Origin: Clostridioides difficile CD160
Lineage (GTDB): Bacteria > Bacillota > Clostridia > Peptostreptococcales > Peptostreptococcaceae
Reading direction: 5' to 3'
NCBI RefSeq assembly: GCF_000449425.2
Contig: NZ_AVHW01000070.1
Span: 1-38,810 of the forward strand
DNA length: 38,810 bases
Part shown: positions 25,600 through 33,050 of the stretch, in pieces
How the letters are laid out: every line of letters starts with the position of its first letter
Numbering within the stretch: position 1 is the stretch's first letter
The notes under the pieces: generated by a model
What the model was told of the DNA's origin: nothing
Databases searched by the model: none
The model's input: the letters and a program-made list of their open reading frames with translations, nothing else
Program-made: the position numbers and the translations under genes

Positions 25600-26526
25600 T
25601 TATGAAACAGCTACAAGAAATCTTTCTAAGCCAATACCACTTATCAAACAGCGTTCTTTTTTATTTCCAAGCATTTGATAAGTCCAGTCAACAAATCCAC
25701 CGTCAACCATTTCAACGGTTTCATTTCCTTGTTTGACCGATAATTTGAAATTGATACCTTTATAATAATTATTATCAACATCATCATTATGAATTGATAA
25801 CTCTATATTAGGAAAAATAAGTTTGATAGTTTCAACCATTCTGTCGAAAAATCCGTCATTATCTTTGTATCCGTTTCTTTTGCGTAGAATAATAGAGAAA
25901 CGAACATTTTCTATTTCACTTAATATATCTTTATAATAGTTTAAGTGCTTTTCTAACAACATTTTTTCACAAGTGTAAGACCCTGTATCTATACCAGATG
26001 AAACCATACAATATAAGCCAAAATGTGAATATAAACCTTTACCTACAAAATTTTGTGCTCTTATTGCCCTAGCAGTAGTAGCCATGTGGATAGGTATGGT
26101 ATTATTTTCTTCTTTTCTTTTTAATTTATCAGCAATAATTATTGCCAACATATTTGAGGGGTCTGCAAGTGTTTCTGTCCCTCGTAGAGCACTTACTACG
26201 TTATATTGATCTACGGAGCCAAAAACGCTACAGCTACCTAATGGAGCAGAGGGAGAAAGCATAATCGTCTTGATATCCATATTGAATGCTTTTCTCAATA
26301 ATTTTGATTCCAAAGCATGAATTTCTTCTGGATCTATACCGCTAGGGATAGTAAATCTATTTAGTTGGTATGACTTTAGAATATCAGTTGCAGTTAAAGT
26401 ATTTGCTTGTCTATCAAACACTTCTAATAGAAGTGAGTTCAAATCTGATTTTGATAGAGCTGATAACTTATCAACTATATTCTTATCCCCAATTTTATTT
26501 GTAATTCTACTTAAAATATCACTCAT
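25600..26526 (-). CDS. free-standing class II aminoacyl-tRNA-synthetase-like protein
   Basis: 308 residues. The C-terminal GIGLERFL (about 297-304) matches class II synthetase motif 3, and the region from about 95 to 300 looks like the catalytic fold (IMLSPSAPLGSCSVFGS, ADPSNMLAIIIADKL, HMATTARAIRAQNF, GLYSHFGLYCMVSSGIDTG). No anticodon-binding domain is visible, so it is a paralogue, not a housekeeping synthetase. Such proteins activate amino acids for other ends (compare PoxA, HisZ, AsnA). GGAGG lies 6 bases before ATG 26526, chosen over the upstream start at 26553. Neighbours are a GNAT enzyme and a nucleotidyltransferase, which suggests modification of, or resistance to, a small molecule or peptide. 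Function unknown. Confidence 0.65.
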   Translation of the reverse strand: MSDILSRITNKIGDKNIVDKLSALSKSDLNSLLLEVFDRQANTLTATDILKSYQLNRFTIPSGIDPEEIHALESKLLRKAFNMDIKTIMLSPSAPLGSCSVFGSVDQYNVVSALRGTETLADPSNMLAIIIADKLKRKEENNTIPIHMATTARAIRAQNFVGKGLYSHFGLYCMVSSGIDTGSYTCEKMLLEKHLNYYKDILSEIENVRFSIILRKRNGYKDNDGFFDRMVETIKLIFPNIELSIHNDDVDNNYYKGINFKLSVKQGNETVEMVDGGFVDWTYQMLGNKKERCLISGIGLERFLVAVS

Positions 26527-26557
26527 AGTTATCCTCCTTACTGTTACTTTCAAAATA

Positions 26558-26598
26558 ATTATAGAATGGTTACAACAACTAATCTAGGTCGTTTGACC
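26558..26598 (-). promoter_or_regulatory. class II-type activated promoter of the synthetase-like/GNAT operon
   Basis: Minus strand: -10 TATAAT (26563-26558), weak -35 TAGATT, and the site GGTCAAACGACCTA whose palindrome GGTC-N4-GACC occupies 26587-26598. With the start at 26551 the site is centred at -41.5, the classic position for Crp/Fnr activators. The same site at the same distance lies before the nucleotidyltransferase gene. Confidence 0.75.
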
Positions 26599-26607
26599 AA
26601 AGATGAA

Positions 26608-26641
26608 AAAACACTGAATATTTACTATTCAATGTTTTTTT
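26608..26641 (-). terminator. terminator of the nucleotidyltransferase gene
   Basis: Minus strand stem AACATTGAATA/TATTCAGTGTT with one G-T pair and a 5-nt loop, followed by TTTTTT. It separates the nucleotidyltransferase gene from the next promoter. Confidence 0.82.
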
Positions 26642-26650
26642 ACTTTGGGT

Positions 26651-27433
26651 TTATTTGATTAAATCTTGAAAATACTGTAATGCAACCCTTTCAGCTTCAA
26701 CCTTTCGGACAATAGGACTTTGTGATAATTCCTCTCTTAACTCAAGATACAGGTTGATAGTAGCCTGCAATGCATTAACACAGCTTTCATATTCATGGGT
26801 AGCAACTGTCTTTTCTAATGCTTCAATATATTGGGGTGCGTCCAATTCAATTTTTCTAACTCCACGAGGTAATTTACCTAAGAGAAGCTGTATTAATGGG
26901 GCAAGTACTGATTGTCTTAAAAAAGATAAAAAATCAATTGTTTCAAATAGTTCTCTGCGTCCAATCTTAGTGCAAGCGTAATGAACCCAAATCCAAAATC
27001 TATCTTCAATCCACTGTAAGTCTGGAGTTGGGAAGTATGCTTCTTTTTTAGAATAAATTTCTGTTATGCAGTTGTTTTCTTCATAGAGAATAGCTGAATC
27101 TTCAACCCTATCTAGTAAACCATCTAAGGTTGTAAACTTAAAATCAACATGAAGAACAGGGGAATCATATAGGGAAATTATCAATCTAGGTTCTCCAACG
27201 TGTTCGCCAGTAAAAGCAGAAACTAATGTTCCAAACTGTTCCACAATAAGTAATCTCTCTTCGATAACTTCTTCATAGGATTTATCATCTGCTACAATCA
27301 GAAAATCCAAATCAGAATATTCATCTAACGATTTTGTGATATAAGAACCGCTAATTGCAAGTCCTATTATCCTACTATCTCTTTTTGAAAATTCTAATAC
27401 GTTTTGTATCATTTCCTGTTGTGCTTTAGTCAT
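26651..27433 (-). CDS. nucleotidyltransferase (aminoglycoside adenylyltransferase-like)
   Basis: 260 residues. The N-terminal pol-beta-type nucleotidyltransferase motif is clear: GLAISGSYITKSLDEYSDLDFLIV, with GS at 29-30 and the metal-binding Asp41 and Asp43; a third acidic residue is likely in LHVDFKF. The C-terminal half is helical (FWIWVHYACTKIGRRELFETIDFLSFLR). The layout resembles streptomycin/aminoglycoside 6-adenylyltransferase relatives that modify antibiotics, but no resistance spectrum can be inferred. GAGAGGTG precedes ATG 27433. It is controlled by its own Crp-type site at 27524-27535 and ends at a terminator. Confidence 0.8.
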   Translation of the reverse strand: MTKAQQEMIQNVLEFSKRDSRIIGLAISGSYITKSLDEYSDLDFLIVADDKSYEEVIEERLLIVEQFGTLVSAFTGEHVGEPRLIISLYDSPVLHVDFKFTTLDGLLDRVEDSAILYEENNCITEIYSKKEAYFPTPDLQWIEDRFWIWVHYACTKIGRRELFETIDFLSFLRQSVLAPLIQLLLGKLPRGVRKIELDAPQYIEALEKTVATHEYESCVNALQATINLYLELREELSQSPIVRKVEAERVALQYFQDLIK

Positions 27434-27494
27434 AATATAACACCTCTCACTTTCTTTTATTAGCTATCAATCCAACATAATTATGCATAGGAGT

Positions 27495-27535
27495 ATTATA
27501 TAATGAAGAAATAAAAAAAAATAGGTCACTTGACC
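27495..27535 (-). promoter_or_regulatory. class II-type activated promoter of the nucleotidyltransferase gene
   Basis: Minus strand: -10 TATAAT (27500-27495) and GGTCAAGTGACCTA, whose perfect palindrome GGTCA-CT-TGACC on plus lies at 27524-27535. With the start at 27488 its centre is exactly at -41.5. Twelve of the 14 bases agree with the site at 26587. Confidence 0.75.
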
Positions 27536-27541
27536 CGAAAT

Positions 27542-27578
27542 AAAAAAGTATTGAATAATTATTATCCAATACTTTTTT
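27542..27578 (-). terminator. terminator of the Crp-type gene
   Basis: Stem AAAAAAGTATTG/CAATACTTTTTT (27542-27553 with 27567-27578). It lies 10 bp after the stop codon of the Crp-type gene, and the run of T on the minus strand completes an intrinsic terminator. Confidence 0.85.
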
Positions 27579-27588
27579 GAAATTATAC

Positions 27589-28209
27589 TTATGTTGTAGG
27601 AAGATTCTTTAATACCTCTCGCTGATTAATTACACTAAATCTTTTGTTTTCATAAGCAATTAGATGTTCTTGTACACATTCATTTATAGCACGATTAATG
27701 CTTCTAATTGGAGCGTTTACTTCGCTAGCAAGCTGTTTTTTGGTAAGCAGATTTAATTCACTTCTATAATAGTGTAAGGATATACACCTCAGAAGTCGTT
27801 CTTTAACACTTAAAGATGATAATTCTTCAATTAATTCAGCATTTACAACTAATTTACTAGATATTTCTCGAATCAGAAATTTTGTAGCTTCAAAATCTCC
27901 CTTTAACCAGTTTAAAAAATCATCTCTATGAAGTTTATATACATTACAATCTGTGAAAGCGACAATTTCAACGGGTTTTTTACCATCATTAAATTGTTCC
28001 ATTTCTCCAAAAAAACTACCACTTCTATAAAGATGAATAGTTGAGATGTTTCCTTTCACATTTAAGATGAATGCTTCTGCAATACCGTCAATCATAAGAA
28101 TTACATATTCATTTTCTTGCTCAGCAAAAAGAATAGTCTCTTTCTTTTTATACGTTTTTTTAACAAGCTTCTTTTTAATATCTTCATTCATAAAATCAAT
28201 TAAATGCAT
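27589..28209 (-). CDS. Crp/Fnr-family transcription activator
   Basis: 206 residues. N-terminal cyclic-nucleotide-type beta-barrel (about 15-115; ENEYVILMIDGIAEAFIL, YRSGSFFGEMEQFN), dimer helix, and C-terminal winged helix (about 145-205; LLTKKQLASEVNAPIRSINRAINE as helix-turn-helix). No cysteine cluster of the FNR type is seen, so a bound effector or none is more likely than an Fe-S centre. Two ATGs lie behind AAGGAGGG; the second (28209) has the right spacing. It is followed on the same strand by two transcription units that each carry GGTCAA-N2-GACCTA at -41.5, so it is probably their activator. Confidence 0.88.
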   Translation of the reverse strand: MHLIDFMNEDIKKKLVKKTYKKKETILFAEQENEYVILMIDGIAEAFILNVKGNISTIHLYRSGSFFGEMEQFNDGKKPVEIVAFTDCNVYKLHRDDFLNWLKGDFEATKFLIREISSKLVVNAELIEELSSLSVKERLLRCISLHYYRSELNLLTKKQLASEVNAPIRSINRAINECVQEHLIAYENKRFSVINQREVLKNLPTT

Positions 28210-28296
28210 ATTCATCCCTCCTTACCAAATCTTTGATTAAATTATATCATCTTTCAATTAGTTAGGTAAGATAGTAAAAATATATTTACATAGAAA

Positions 28297-28910
28297 CTAT
28301 TCCATTATTATTTTCCAGTTGTCATTTTTCTGCAAAGTAAGCTCAAACTGGGAAAGCTGTGTAACTTTGGTTTCCTTATCAAGGTATTTCACTGTTACAA
28401 TAGCGGTCACTTGATTGTTAACTTGTGTATAAACAGGATTCACAAGTTCCACAAATACATAATCTTTATTAATTACATCAAGTGCTTGATTACTTACATA
28501 GTAAGATAGCTCTTTTTCTGTTGCAGTAGGATAGAGCTTGAAGAATGTGTCTAGGAAACTATTAATTTCCTCTGTTGTATTTGCGTCCACCGTTTAGTCA
28601 CTATCAGAAAGTACAGGCTCATAGCTTGACTTTTGTGGCTTGCTGTCAATGGTAGGGTTCTTAATAATTACCATATTGCCTACTTCATCTACTAGACAGT
28701 AACAGTATAGGTGGAAGCGATATTCTTTTTGTTCTCGCCCTCTGAAATCTGTTGTCCTACTGAAAAGAGTACATCATAGGCATTTTCATTGTTCTGTGTC
28801 ACACTCCATACTTGAAAGCTGTTGACAATAGAACTAGTAGGAATATCCGAGCGAACCATTTCAGTATTCAACTGTTGTAGGTTTTCAGTCAGATTAGTAT
28901 TTCCTTTCAT
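28297..28910 (-). pseudogene. broken tcpC (Tn916 orf13-like) conjugation gene
   Basis: Remnant of the TcpC/orf13 transfer protein. Two stretches are recognisable in different frames: residues with NLTENLQQLNTEMVRSDIP and SFQVWSVTQNNENAYDVLF (28910-28692), and after a frameshift at the VTV-stop the continuing VDEVGNMVIIKNPTIDSKPQ, then an in-frame TAA (SDSD-stop-TVDANTTEE), then the intact C-terminal domain to 28297 (FLDTFFKLYPTATEKELSYY, NDNWKIIME). The N-terminal third with the membrane anchor is missing. At least one frameshift, one nonsense codon and a 5' deletion show that it is dead. Confidence 0.85.
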
Positions 28911-28963
28911 AGTAATTTTGCATGAAAAAAGACGCTCAATTAAGAACGCCTGCAAATAGAAAA

Positions 28964-28985
28964 GGAACACCTTTTTTTGTGTTCC
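28964..28985. repeat. hairpin next to the tcpC remnant
   Basis: GGAACAC/GTGTTCC (28964-28970 with 28979-28985) with an 8-nt T-rich loop. A second G-C rich hairpin (GGCGTTC/GAGCGTC on minus) with a T-run lies at about 28927-28952. Both look like transcription signals left from the Tn916-family backbone. Confidence 0.55.
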
Positions 28986-29437
28986 ATGTTCTATAAAATA
29001 TTTAGTTTTTTTTGATACAATACTGATGTGTTAATACCATATCTTTGCATTTCTAGGACTTATCAACGTATCAAGGCTCATTCGGTAGTAGTAAATTAGT
29101 AGTAAAATGGCTTTGTTAGTCCTGTATATATGCGGATAGGTACTGTGTTCTAGGGGATAATCAGATTTTTAGTATGTTTTTATTATATAAAATGATAAAA
29201 GTCATTTGTACTATGCAGACTGGATTTATAAAGATAAAACTATTCGTTATTGAGTTATAAGTACTTAAAATGAAAAGTATAATATTTGACATAATGGAAT
29301 TGTTTGTGTATTGATTAATAGTATGGGTAATTGTTAGATAGTTGTATTTATAAATAATTATAAAAAATAATAAATTATTTTTTATACTGACTTTTTTATA
29401 ATTTGAATCGTTATATATAATGACGGAGGTGATAATA
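28986..29437. other. 450-bp non-coding end of the Tn916-family remnant
   Basis: No ORF of note. It holds the tandem arm-site repeats at 29087-29107 and the upstream region of the sigma-factor operon. The outer end of the Tn916-family element should lie here, but I could not place it to the base. Confidence 0.45.
29087..29107. repeat. tandem Int arm-binding repeats (Tn916 DR2 type)
   Basis: AGTAGTAAAT at 29087-29096 and AGTAGTAAAA at 29098-29107, 11-bp period. The same motif occurs at 23053-23062 in the tail of the integrase gene. In Tn916 this sequence is bound by the integrase N-terminal domain. Confidence 0.65.
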
Positions 29438-29953
29438 GTGAATGATGCTCGGATTATATCACGAATAAAAGCAGGAGAAAAAGAATTGTTTGATACTCTA
29501 ATAAAAAAATACTATGACAGCATCTATTGTTATTGTTATCGCCATGTAGACAATCAAATGACTGCACAAGATTTAACCCAAGATGTATTTATAACAGTTA
29601 TAAAAAACATAAGTGATTATAAACATTATGGTAAGTTTGAAAACTATTTATATGTTATTGCAAAAAACAAGTGTAAGGACTTATGGAAGAAAAAGCAACC
29701 AATATATTTAGAGTCATTAGATAAAGAGATGTCAAAGCAAGAATTAGTAGATGTTGAAAACAAAATATTTGTAAAAGAAGCTTTGGTTAAATTGCCAGAA
29801 GTAGAATTTGAAGTGATAATTTTAAGGTATTATCATGATTTAAAATTTAAGGATATTGCTAAGATTATGGATTCAAGTGTTTCTGTTACTAAGTACAGGA
29901 TGAATAGAGCATTAAAAAAACTAAAATTATATCTGGAAGGGGGTAAACTATGA
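29438..29953 (+). CDS. ECF-type RNA polymerase sigma factor
   Basis: About 171 residues. Region 2 is visible at about 18-80 (LFDTLIKKYYDSIYCYCYRH, DLTQDVFITVIKNI), region 4 at about 115-165 (LPEVEFEVIILRYYHDLKFKDIAKIM with the following VSVTKYRMNRALKKLK). GGAGGTG at 29425-29431 supports GTG 29438; the frame is open from ATG 29420. The stop overlaps the start of the next gene as ATGA, so translation is coupled to the membrane protein that follows. Its likely target is its own operon promoter, but I could not identify the matching sequence. Confidence 0.9.
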   Translation: MNDARIISRIKAGEKELFDTLIKKYYDSIYCYCYRHVDNQMTAQDLTQDVFITVIKNISDYKHYGKFENYLYVIAKNKCKDLWKKKQPIYLESLDKEMSKQELVDVENKIFVKEALVKLPEVEFEVIILRYYHDLKFKDIAKIMDSSVSVTKYRMNRALKKLKLYLEGGKL

Positions 29954-30711
29954 ATAATAAAGAAGTTAAAGAAAGTCTATCTAAATATAAGGTTCCAAAA
30001 TATGATGTTTCGGCATTTGAAAAGACTGTTAAAACTATACATGAGTTAACATTTAATAATGCTAATAAAAGGATGAATAGTATGGAATTTTTCATCTCTC
30101 AAATTGGTTTTATACGAAAAAGAACTTGGGTTATTCAATTTTTAGTACTGTGTATAATATGCGTATTTTTATTCAGTACATCAAGAGATAGTAATTCACT
30201 TTACAATACTTTATCCTTGATTTCTGCGACATTTCCACTTCTTATATTAACTAATATAGAAGAGTTAGCAAAAGTATATAATAGTAGTGTTTTAGAGATA
30301 GAATTTTCAACAAAAAATACGTTACATAAAATTATTACTACTAGAATGCTTGTATTTGGGATAAGTGATTTATTGTTTATGCTTATTATCTTGATATCTG
30401 CAAAACAAACCATTAATCTAGATATCCTGTACATAATAATTTATATACTAGTGCCTTTTAATCTAATGTGTATAGGATGTATGGAAATTATAAATAGAAA
30501 CAAAGGTAAAAATACAAATTATTATTGTATGATATATGGCGTATCTCTTGTATTATTAATATTTACACTAGGTACTTTTAGAAAAAGTATATATCAATTT
30601 GAAGCAATAAACCAATGGTTAATTGTTTTTATAATCACATCAGTAATCTTAATGTATGAAACAAGAAAAACATGGAGACATATTCGTTCATTTGAAAATA
30701 TTATTGTGTAA
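29950..30711 (+). CDS. membrane protein, probable anti-sigma partner
   Basis: 253 residues: a soluble, charged N-terminal segment of about 65 residues (SLSKYKVPKYDVSAFEKTVK) followed by about six hydrophobic membrane segments (for example WVIQFLVLCIICVFLF). Coupled by ATGA overlap to the ECF sigma gene. This arrangement suggests that the cytoplasmic part holds the sigma factor and the membrane part senses envelope stress or works with the ABC transporter. No family domain was recognised, so the role is inferred from position. Confidence 0.6.
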   Translation: MNNKEVKESLSKYKVPKYDVSAFEKTVKTIHELTFNNANKRMNSMEFFISQIGFIRKRTWVIQFLVLCIICVFLFSTSRDSNSLYNTLSLISATFPLLILTNIEELAKVYNSSVLEIEFSTKNTLHKIITTRMLVFGISDLLFMLIILISAKQTINLDILYIIIYILVPFNLMCIGCMEIINRNKGKNTNYYCMIYGVSLVLLIFTLGTFRKSIYQFEAINQWLIVFIITSVILMYETRKTWRHIRSFENIIV

Positions 30712-30749
30712 GTAAAAAATAAGAATATACAGTATTGGGAGGAATAAGT

Positions 30750-31616
30750 ATGGAGCTAAGTGTAGAAGGCTTAACAAAACAGTATAATAACAAAATTATA
30801 GTAGATAAAATAGAATTTAGATTAAATGAAGGTATATATGGATTTTTAGGAGAAAATGGAGCAGGAAAGACAACTCTTATGAGAATGATTTGTGGGATAT
30901 TAAGCCCATCATCTGGAGAAGTAAAGATAGATGGGAAAAATAACTTGGATATGGGAGAAGATTTTAGAGATATGATTGGATACCTTCCACAAGACTTTGG
31001 ATATTATCCAGATTTTACTGCAAAAGAATTTATGCTATATATAGCTTCATTAAAAGGGTTGATACCTAGTCATGCAAAGAAAAAAACACAAGAATTATTA
31101 GAAATGGTCGGTTTATCAGGTGTAATCAATAAAAAAATAAAAACTTTCTCTGGAGGCATGAAACAAAGGCTAGGATTTGCTCAGACACTACTTAATGACC
31201 CTAAAATTTTAATATTAGATGAACCAACAGCAGGGCTAGACCCTAAAGAACGAGTTAGATTTCGTAATTTAATTTCAGACTTCTCTAAAAAGAAAATAGT
31301 TATTTTATCTACTCATATTGTATCTGATGTAGAACATATTGCAGATAAGATTTTAATAATGAAAAAAGGAAAATTTATTTTAACTGGTTCAGTTAAAGAG
31401 GTAACTTCAAAAATAGAAGATAAAGTATGGAAATGTGTAGTTAATGAAAATGAAGTAGACTATATGTCTGATAAATATTGTTTAGCAAATATTCATCATT
31501 CTGGAGGAGTCGTAAATCTTAGAATTATAAGTGATATGAAACCACACGATAATGCATGTAATTTAAAACCAACATTAGAAGATTTGTATTTATATTGTAT
31601 TAATGAGGTACTATAA
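30750..31616 (+). CDS. ABC transporter ATP-binding protein
   Basis: About 288 residues. Walker A GENGAGKTTLMR (about 36), Q-loop GYLPQDFGYYP, signature FSGGMKQRLG (about 135), Walker B LILDEPTAGLDP, and switch His in LSTHIVSDVEHIA. The C-terminal 70 residues follow the pattern of antibiotic/lantibiotic exporter ATPases (BcrA-like). TTG 30735 is in frame, but GGGAGG at 30737-30742 fits ATG 30750. Works with the permease encoded 20 bp downstream. Confidence 0.93.
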   Translation: MELSVEGLTKQYNNKIIVDKIEFRLNEGIYGFLGENGAGKTTLMRMICGILSPSSGEVKIDGKNNLDMGEDFRDMIGYLPQDFGYYPDFTAKEFMLYIASLKGLIPSHAKKKTQELLEMVGLSGVINKKIKTFSGGMKQRLGFAQTLLNDPKILILDEPTAGLDPKERVRFRNLISDFSKKKIVILSTHIVSDVEHIADKILIMKKGKFILTGSVKEVTSKIEDKVWKCVVNENEVDYMSDKYCLANIHHSGGVVNLRIISDMKPHDNACNLKPTLEDLYLYCINEVL

Positions 31617-31636
31617 ATATATATAAGGAGATAAGT

Positions 31637-32878
31637 ATGTCTAAACTAGTTAAATTTGAATTGAAAAAAATAATAAAAAGAAAGTCTACAATAGCAGTTA
31701 TTTTAGGAAGTTTAGCCCTAAGCATAATTCTTTTTTCTTTAATGCCACTTCAAGAAAGAGCTAATGACGAGAACGGAAAAGAGTATAGAGGTCTACAGGC
31801 TATTGAACTAAAAAAGCAACAATCTAAATTAAATGATGGATACATAACAGATAAAAAAGTAGAAAACTCAGTTAAAGAATATCAAAAAATGTTTAATAAT
31901 TCAGACAATATTATAAAAGATGAAAATGGTTTTTCAGATTTTAAACCAGATATTTATTGGAAATTCTTTTATCCTAATAAGAGTTTTTACAGTTTTATAA
32001 TAGAGTCATATAGTAAGCCTAATGATTTTGATTCCTCTATAATTAAAACAATGTCATTAAAAAATGGTGTTGATTTTTATAAGTCTAGAAATGAAAAAAT
32101 AAATACAATCTTAAATATGGAATATGCAGATGGAAATTATACACAAAAAGAAAAGGACTTTTGGTTATCTAAGAATAAGGAAATAAGCGAACCCTATTTA
32201 AATGGATATTATCAAGGTTGGGATTATTTCATATTATCGAGAGATTTACTGATTTTTACTATATTAGCTATTTGTATAAGTATAGCTTCTGTATTTTCAG
32301 GAGAATATCAATCGGGTACTGATTCAGTGATATTATCTTCTAAATATGGAAAAAGTAAAGTTATAACAGCCAAAATAATAAGTTCCTTTTTATTTGGGAC
32401 AATTATTTTTATAATAAACACAATTGTATGTGTTGGGATACTCACTTTGTCTTTTGGAATGGATGGATGGAATTTACCATTACAACTTACAACTAGTTCA
32501 GTTCCATATCCATATACACTTTTACAGGCAACCTTACTAAGTATATTAGTTATTTATATTATATTAATAGCATTAATTAGTTTTACACTTTTATTATCCT
32601 CTTGCATGAAATCACCTTTTCCAGTTTTAATTACGAATATAATAATACTTTTCGTACCGATATTTTTACAATATAGTGAAACCAACAAACTTTATAATCT
32701 GATTTTACGAATTTTGCCATCAAATGCTATTTCATTTTCGTTTGCTAATTATATAGATTACAAGATTGGCAATCTAATAATAGATTTACCAACTATGATT
32801 ATTTTTACATGTTTAGTATTTGCAATTCTTTTCTTACCTTTTATTAAAAATAATTTTAAAAAACACCAAGTTAATTAA
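31637..32878 (+). CDS. ABC-2 type transporter permease
   Basis: 413 residues. One membrane segment near the N-terminus (ILGSLALSIILFSLMPL), a large extracytoplasmic part of about 150 residues (about 40-195), then five membrane segments in the C-terminal half (LLIFTILAICISIASVF, FGTIIFIINTIVCVGIL, LLSILVIYIILIALISFTLL, and others). The layout fits an exporter for a hydrophobic or peptide-type compound or a lipid. AAGGAGATAAGT precedes ATG 31637. Final gene of the sigma/anti-sigma/ABC operon and the rightmost cargo of the element. Confidence 0.87.
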   Translation: MSKLVKFELKKIIKRKSTIAVILGSLALSIILFSLMPLQERANDENGKEYRGLQAIELKKQQSKLNDGYITDKKVENSVKEYQKMFNNSDNIIKDENGFSDFKPDIYWKFFYPNKSFYSFIIESYSKPNDFDSSIIKTMSLKNGVDFYKSRNEKINTILNMEYADGNYTQKEKDFWLSKNKEISEPYLNGYYQGWDYFILSRDLLIFTILAICISIASVFSGEYQSGTDSVILSSKYGKSKVITAKIISSFLFGTIIFIINTIVCVGILTLSFGMDGWNLPLQLTTSSVPYPYTLLQATLLSILVIYIILIALISFTLLLSSCMKSPFPVLITNIIILFVPIFLQYSETNKLYNLILRILPSNAISFSFANYIDYKIGNLIIDLPTMIIFTCLVFAILFLPFIKNNFKKHQVN

Positions 32879-32896
32879 ACTATATAATATAAAAAA

Positions 32897-32942
32897 CTCG
32901 ATGATACAGAAATAAATTATGGTTAATTTCTGTATCCTCGAG
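32897..32942 (+). terminator. terminator after the ABC permease gene
   Basis: Stem CTCGATGATACAGAAAT/ATTTCTGTATCCTCGAG (32897-32913 with 32926-32942, one mismatch). The following sequence CTTTGAAGTTTTG is only moderately T-rich. It lies 18 bp after the stop codon and about 85 bp from the right end of the element. Confidence 0.7.
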
Positions 32943-33000
32943 CTTTGAAGTTTTGTATTTAAGTTAAGCAATTATAAAATATGTAGTTTAGGGATTATAA

Positions 33001-33050
33001 GTTTATGTTATAAACATACTGATTTTTGTACATCAGTTCTTACATTAACA
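33001..33050. other. right attachment site (attR)
   Basis: Element arm 33001-33023, ending in ACTGAT, then TTTTG with the common core TTG at 33026-33028, then the lipoprotein gene (TACATCAGTTCTTACA). ATCAGT occurs four bases after the core on the gene side too (33032), at the same offset as in the element arms, so this is probably a recombinase half-site in the target. Confidence 0.75.

Larger units (their letters stand above)
22942..29107. mobile_element. decayed Tn916-family element nested in the larger element
   Basis: Limits are approximate. Left part: Tn916-type integrase with orf8-like and orf7-like genes in Tn916 order. Right part: a broken tcpC (orf13) homologue. Int arm-site motifs AGTAGTAAAT occur at both sides: 23053-23062 on the integrase side, and two tandem copies with 11-bp period at 29087-29107 on the other. 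The motif matches the known Tn916 Int N-domain target. The relaxase, coupling protein, other transfer genes, tet(M) and xis are gone; a Crp-regulated cargo occupies the middle, reminiscent of the small non-conjugative Tn6218 group. Confidence 0.65.
17968..33028. mobile_element. 15,060-bp integrated element with a large serine recombinase
   Basis: It splits a lipoprotein gene whose two halves remain in the flanks, and the short common core TTG is found at both junctions (17966-17968 and 33026-33028). The large serine recombinase gene is directly inside the left end. The ends carry a 23-bp imperfect inverted repeat (17972-17994 against 33001-33023, 19 of 23 matches) at equal distance from the core, as expected for the two arms of attP. 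Cargo: AraC regulator, small unknown protein, CE6-like esterase with PadR regulator, a Tn916-family remnant with its own cargo, and an ECF-sigma/ABC exporter operon. No intact conjugation genes are present, so it would be mobilisable or defective in transfer. Confidence 0.85.

Noticed and set aside
17972-33038. ATCAGTT as the crossover core of the element
   Set aside because: It is common to both junctions and also gives an open frame (VRTDYQFGV), but it is four bases off the symmetry centre of the element arms. TTG lies at the centre and restores VRTDVQFGV, so ATCAGT is better read as part of each half-site.
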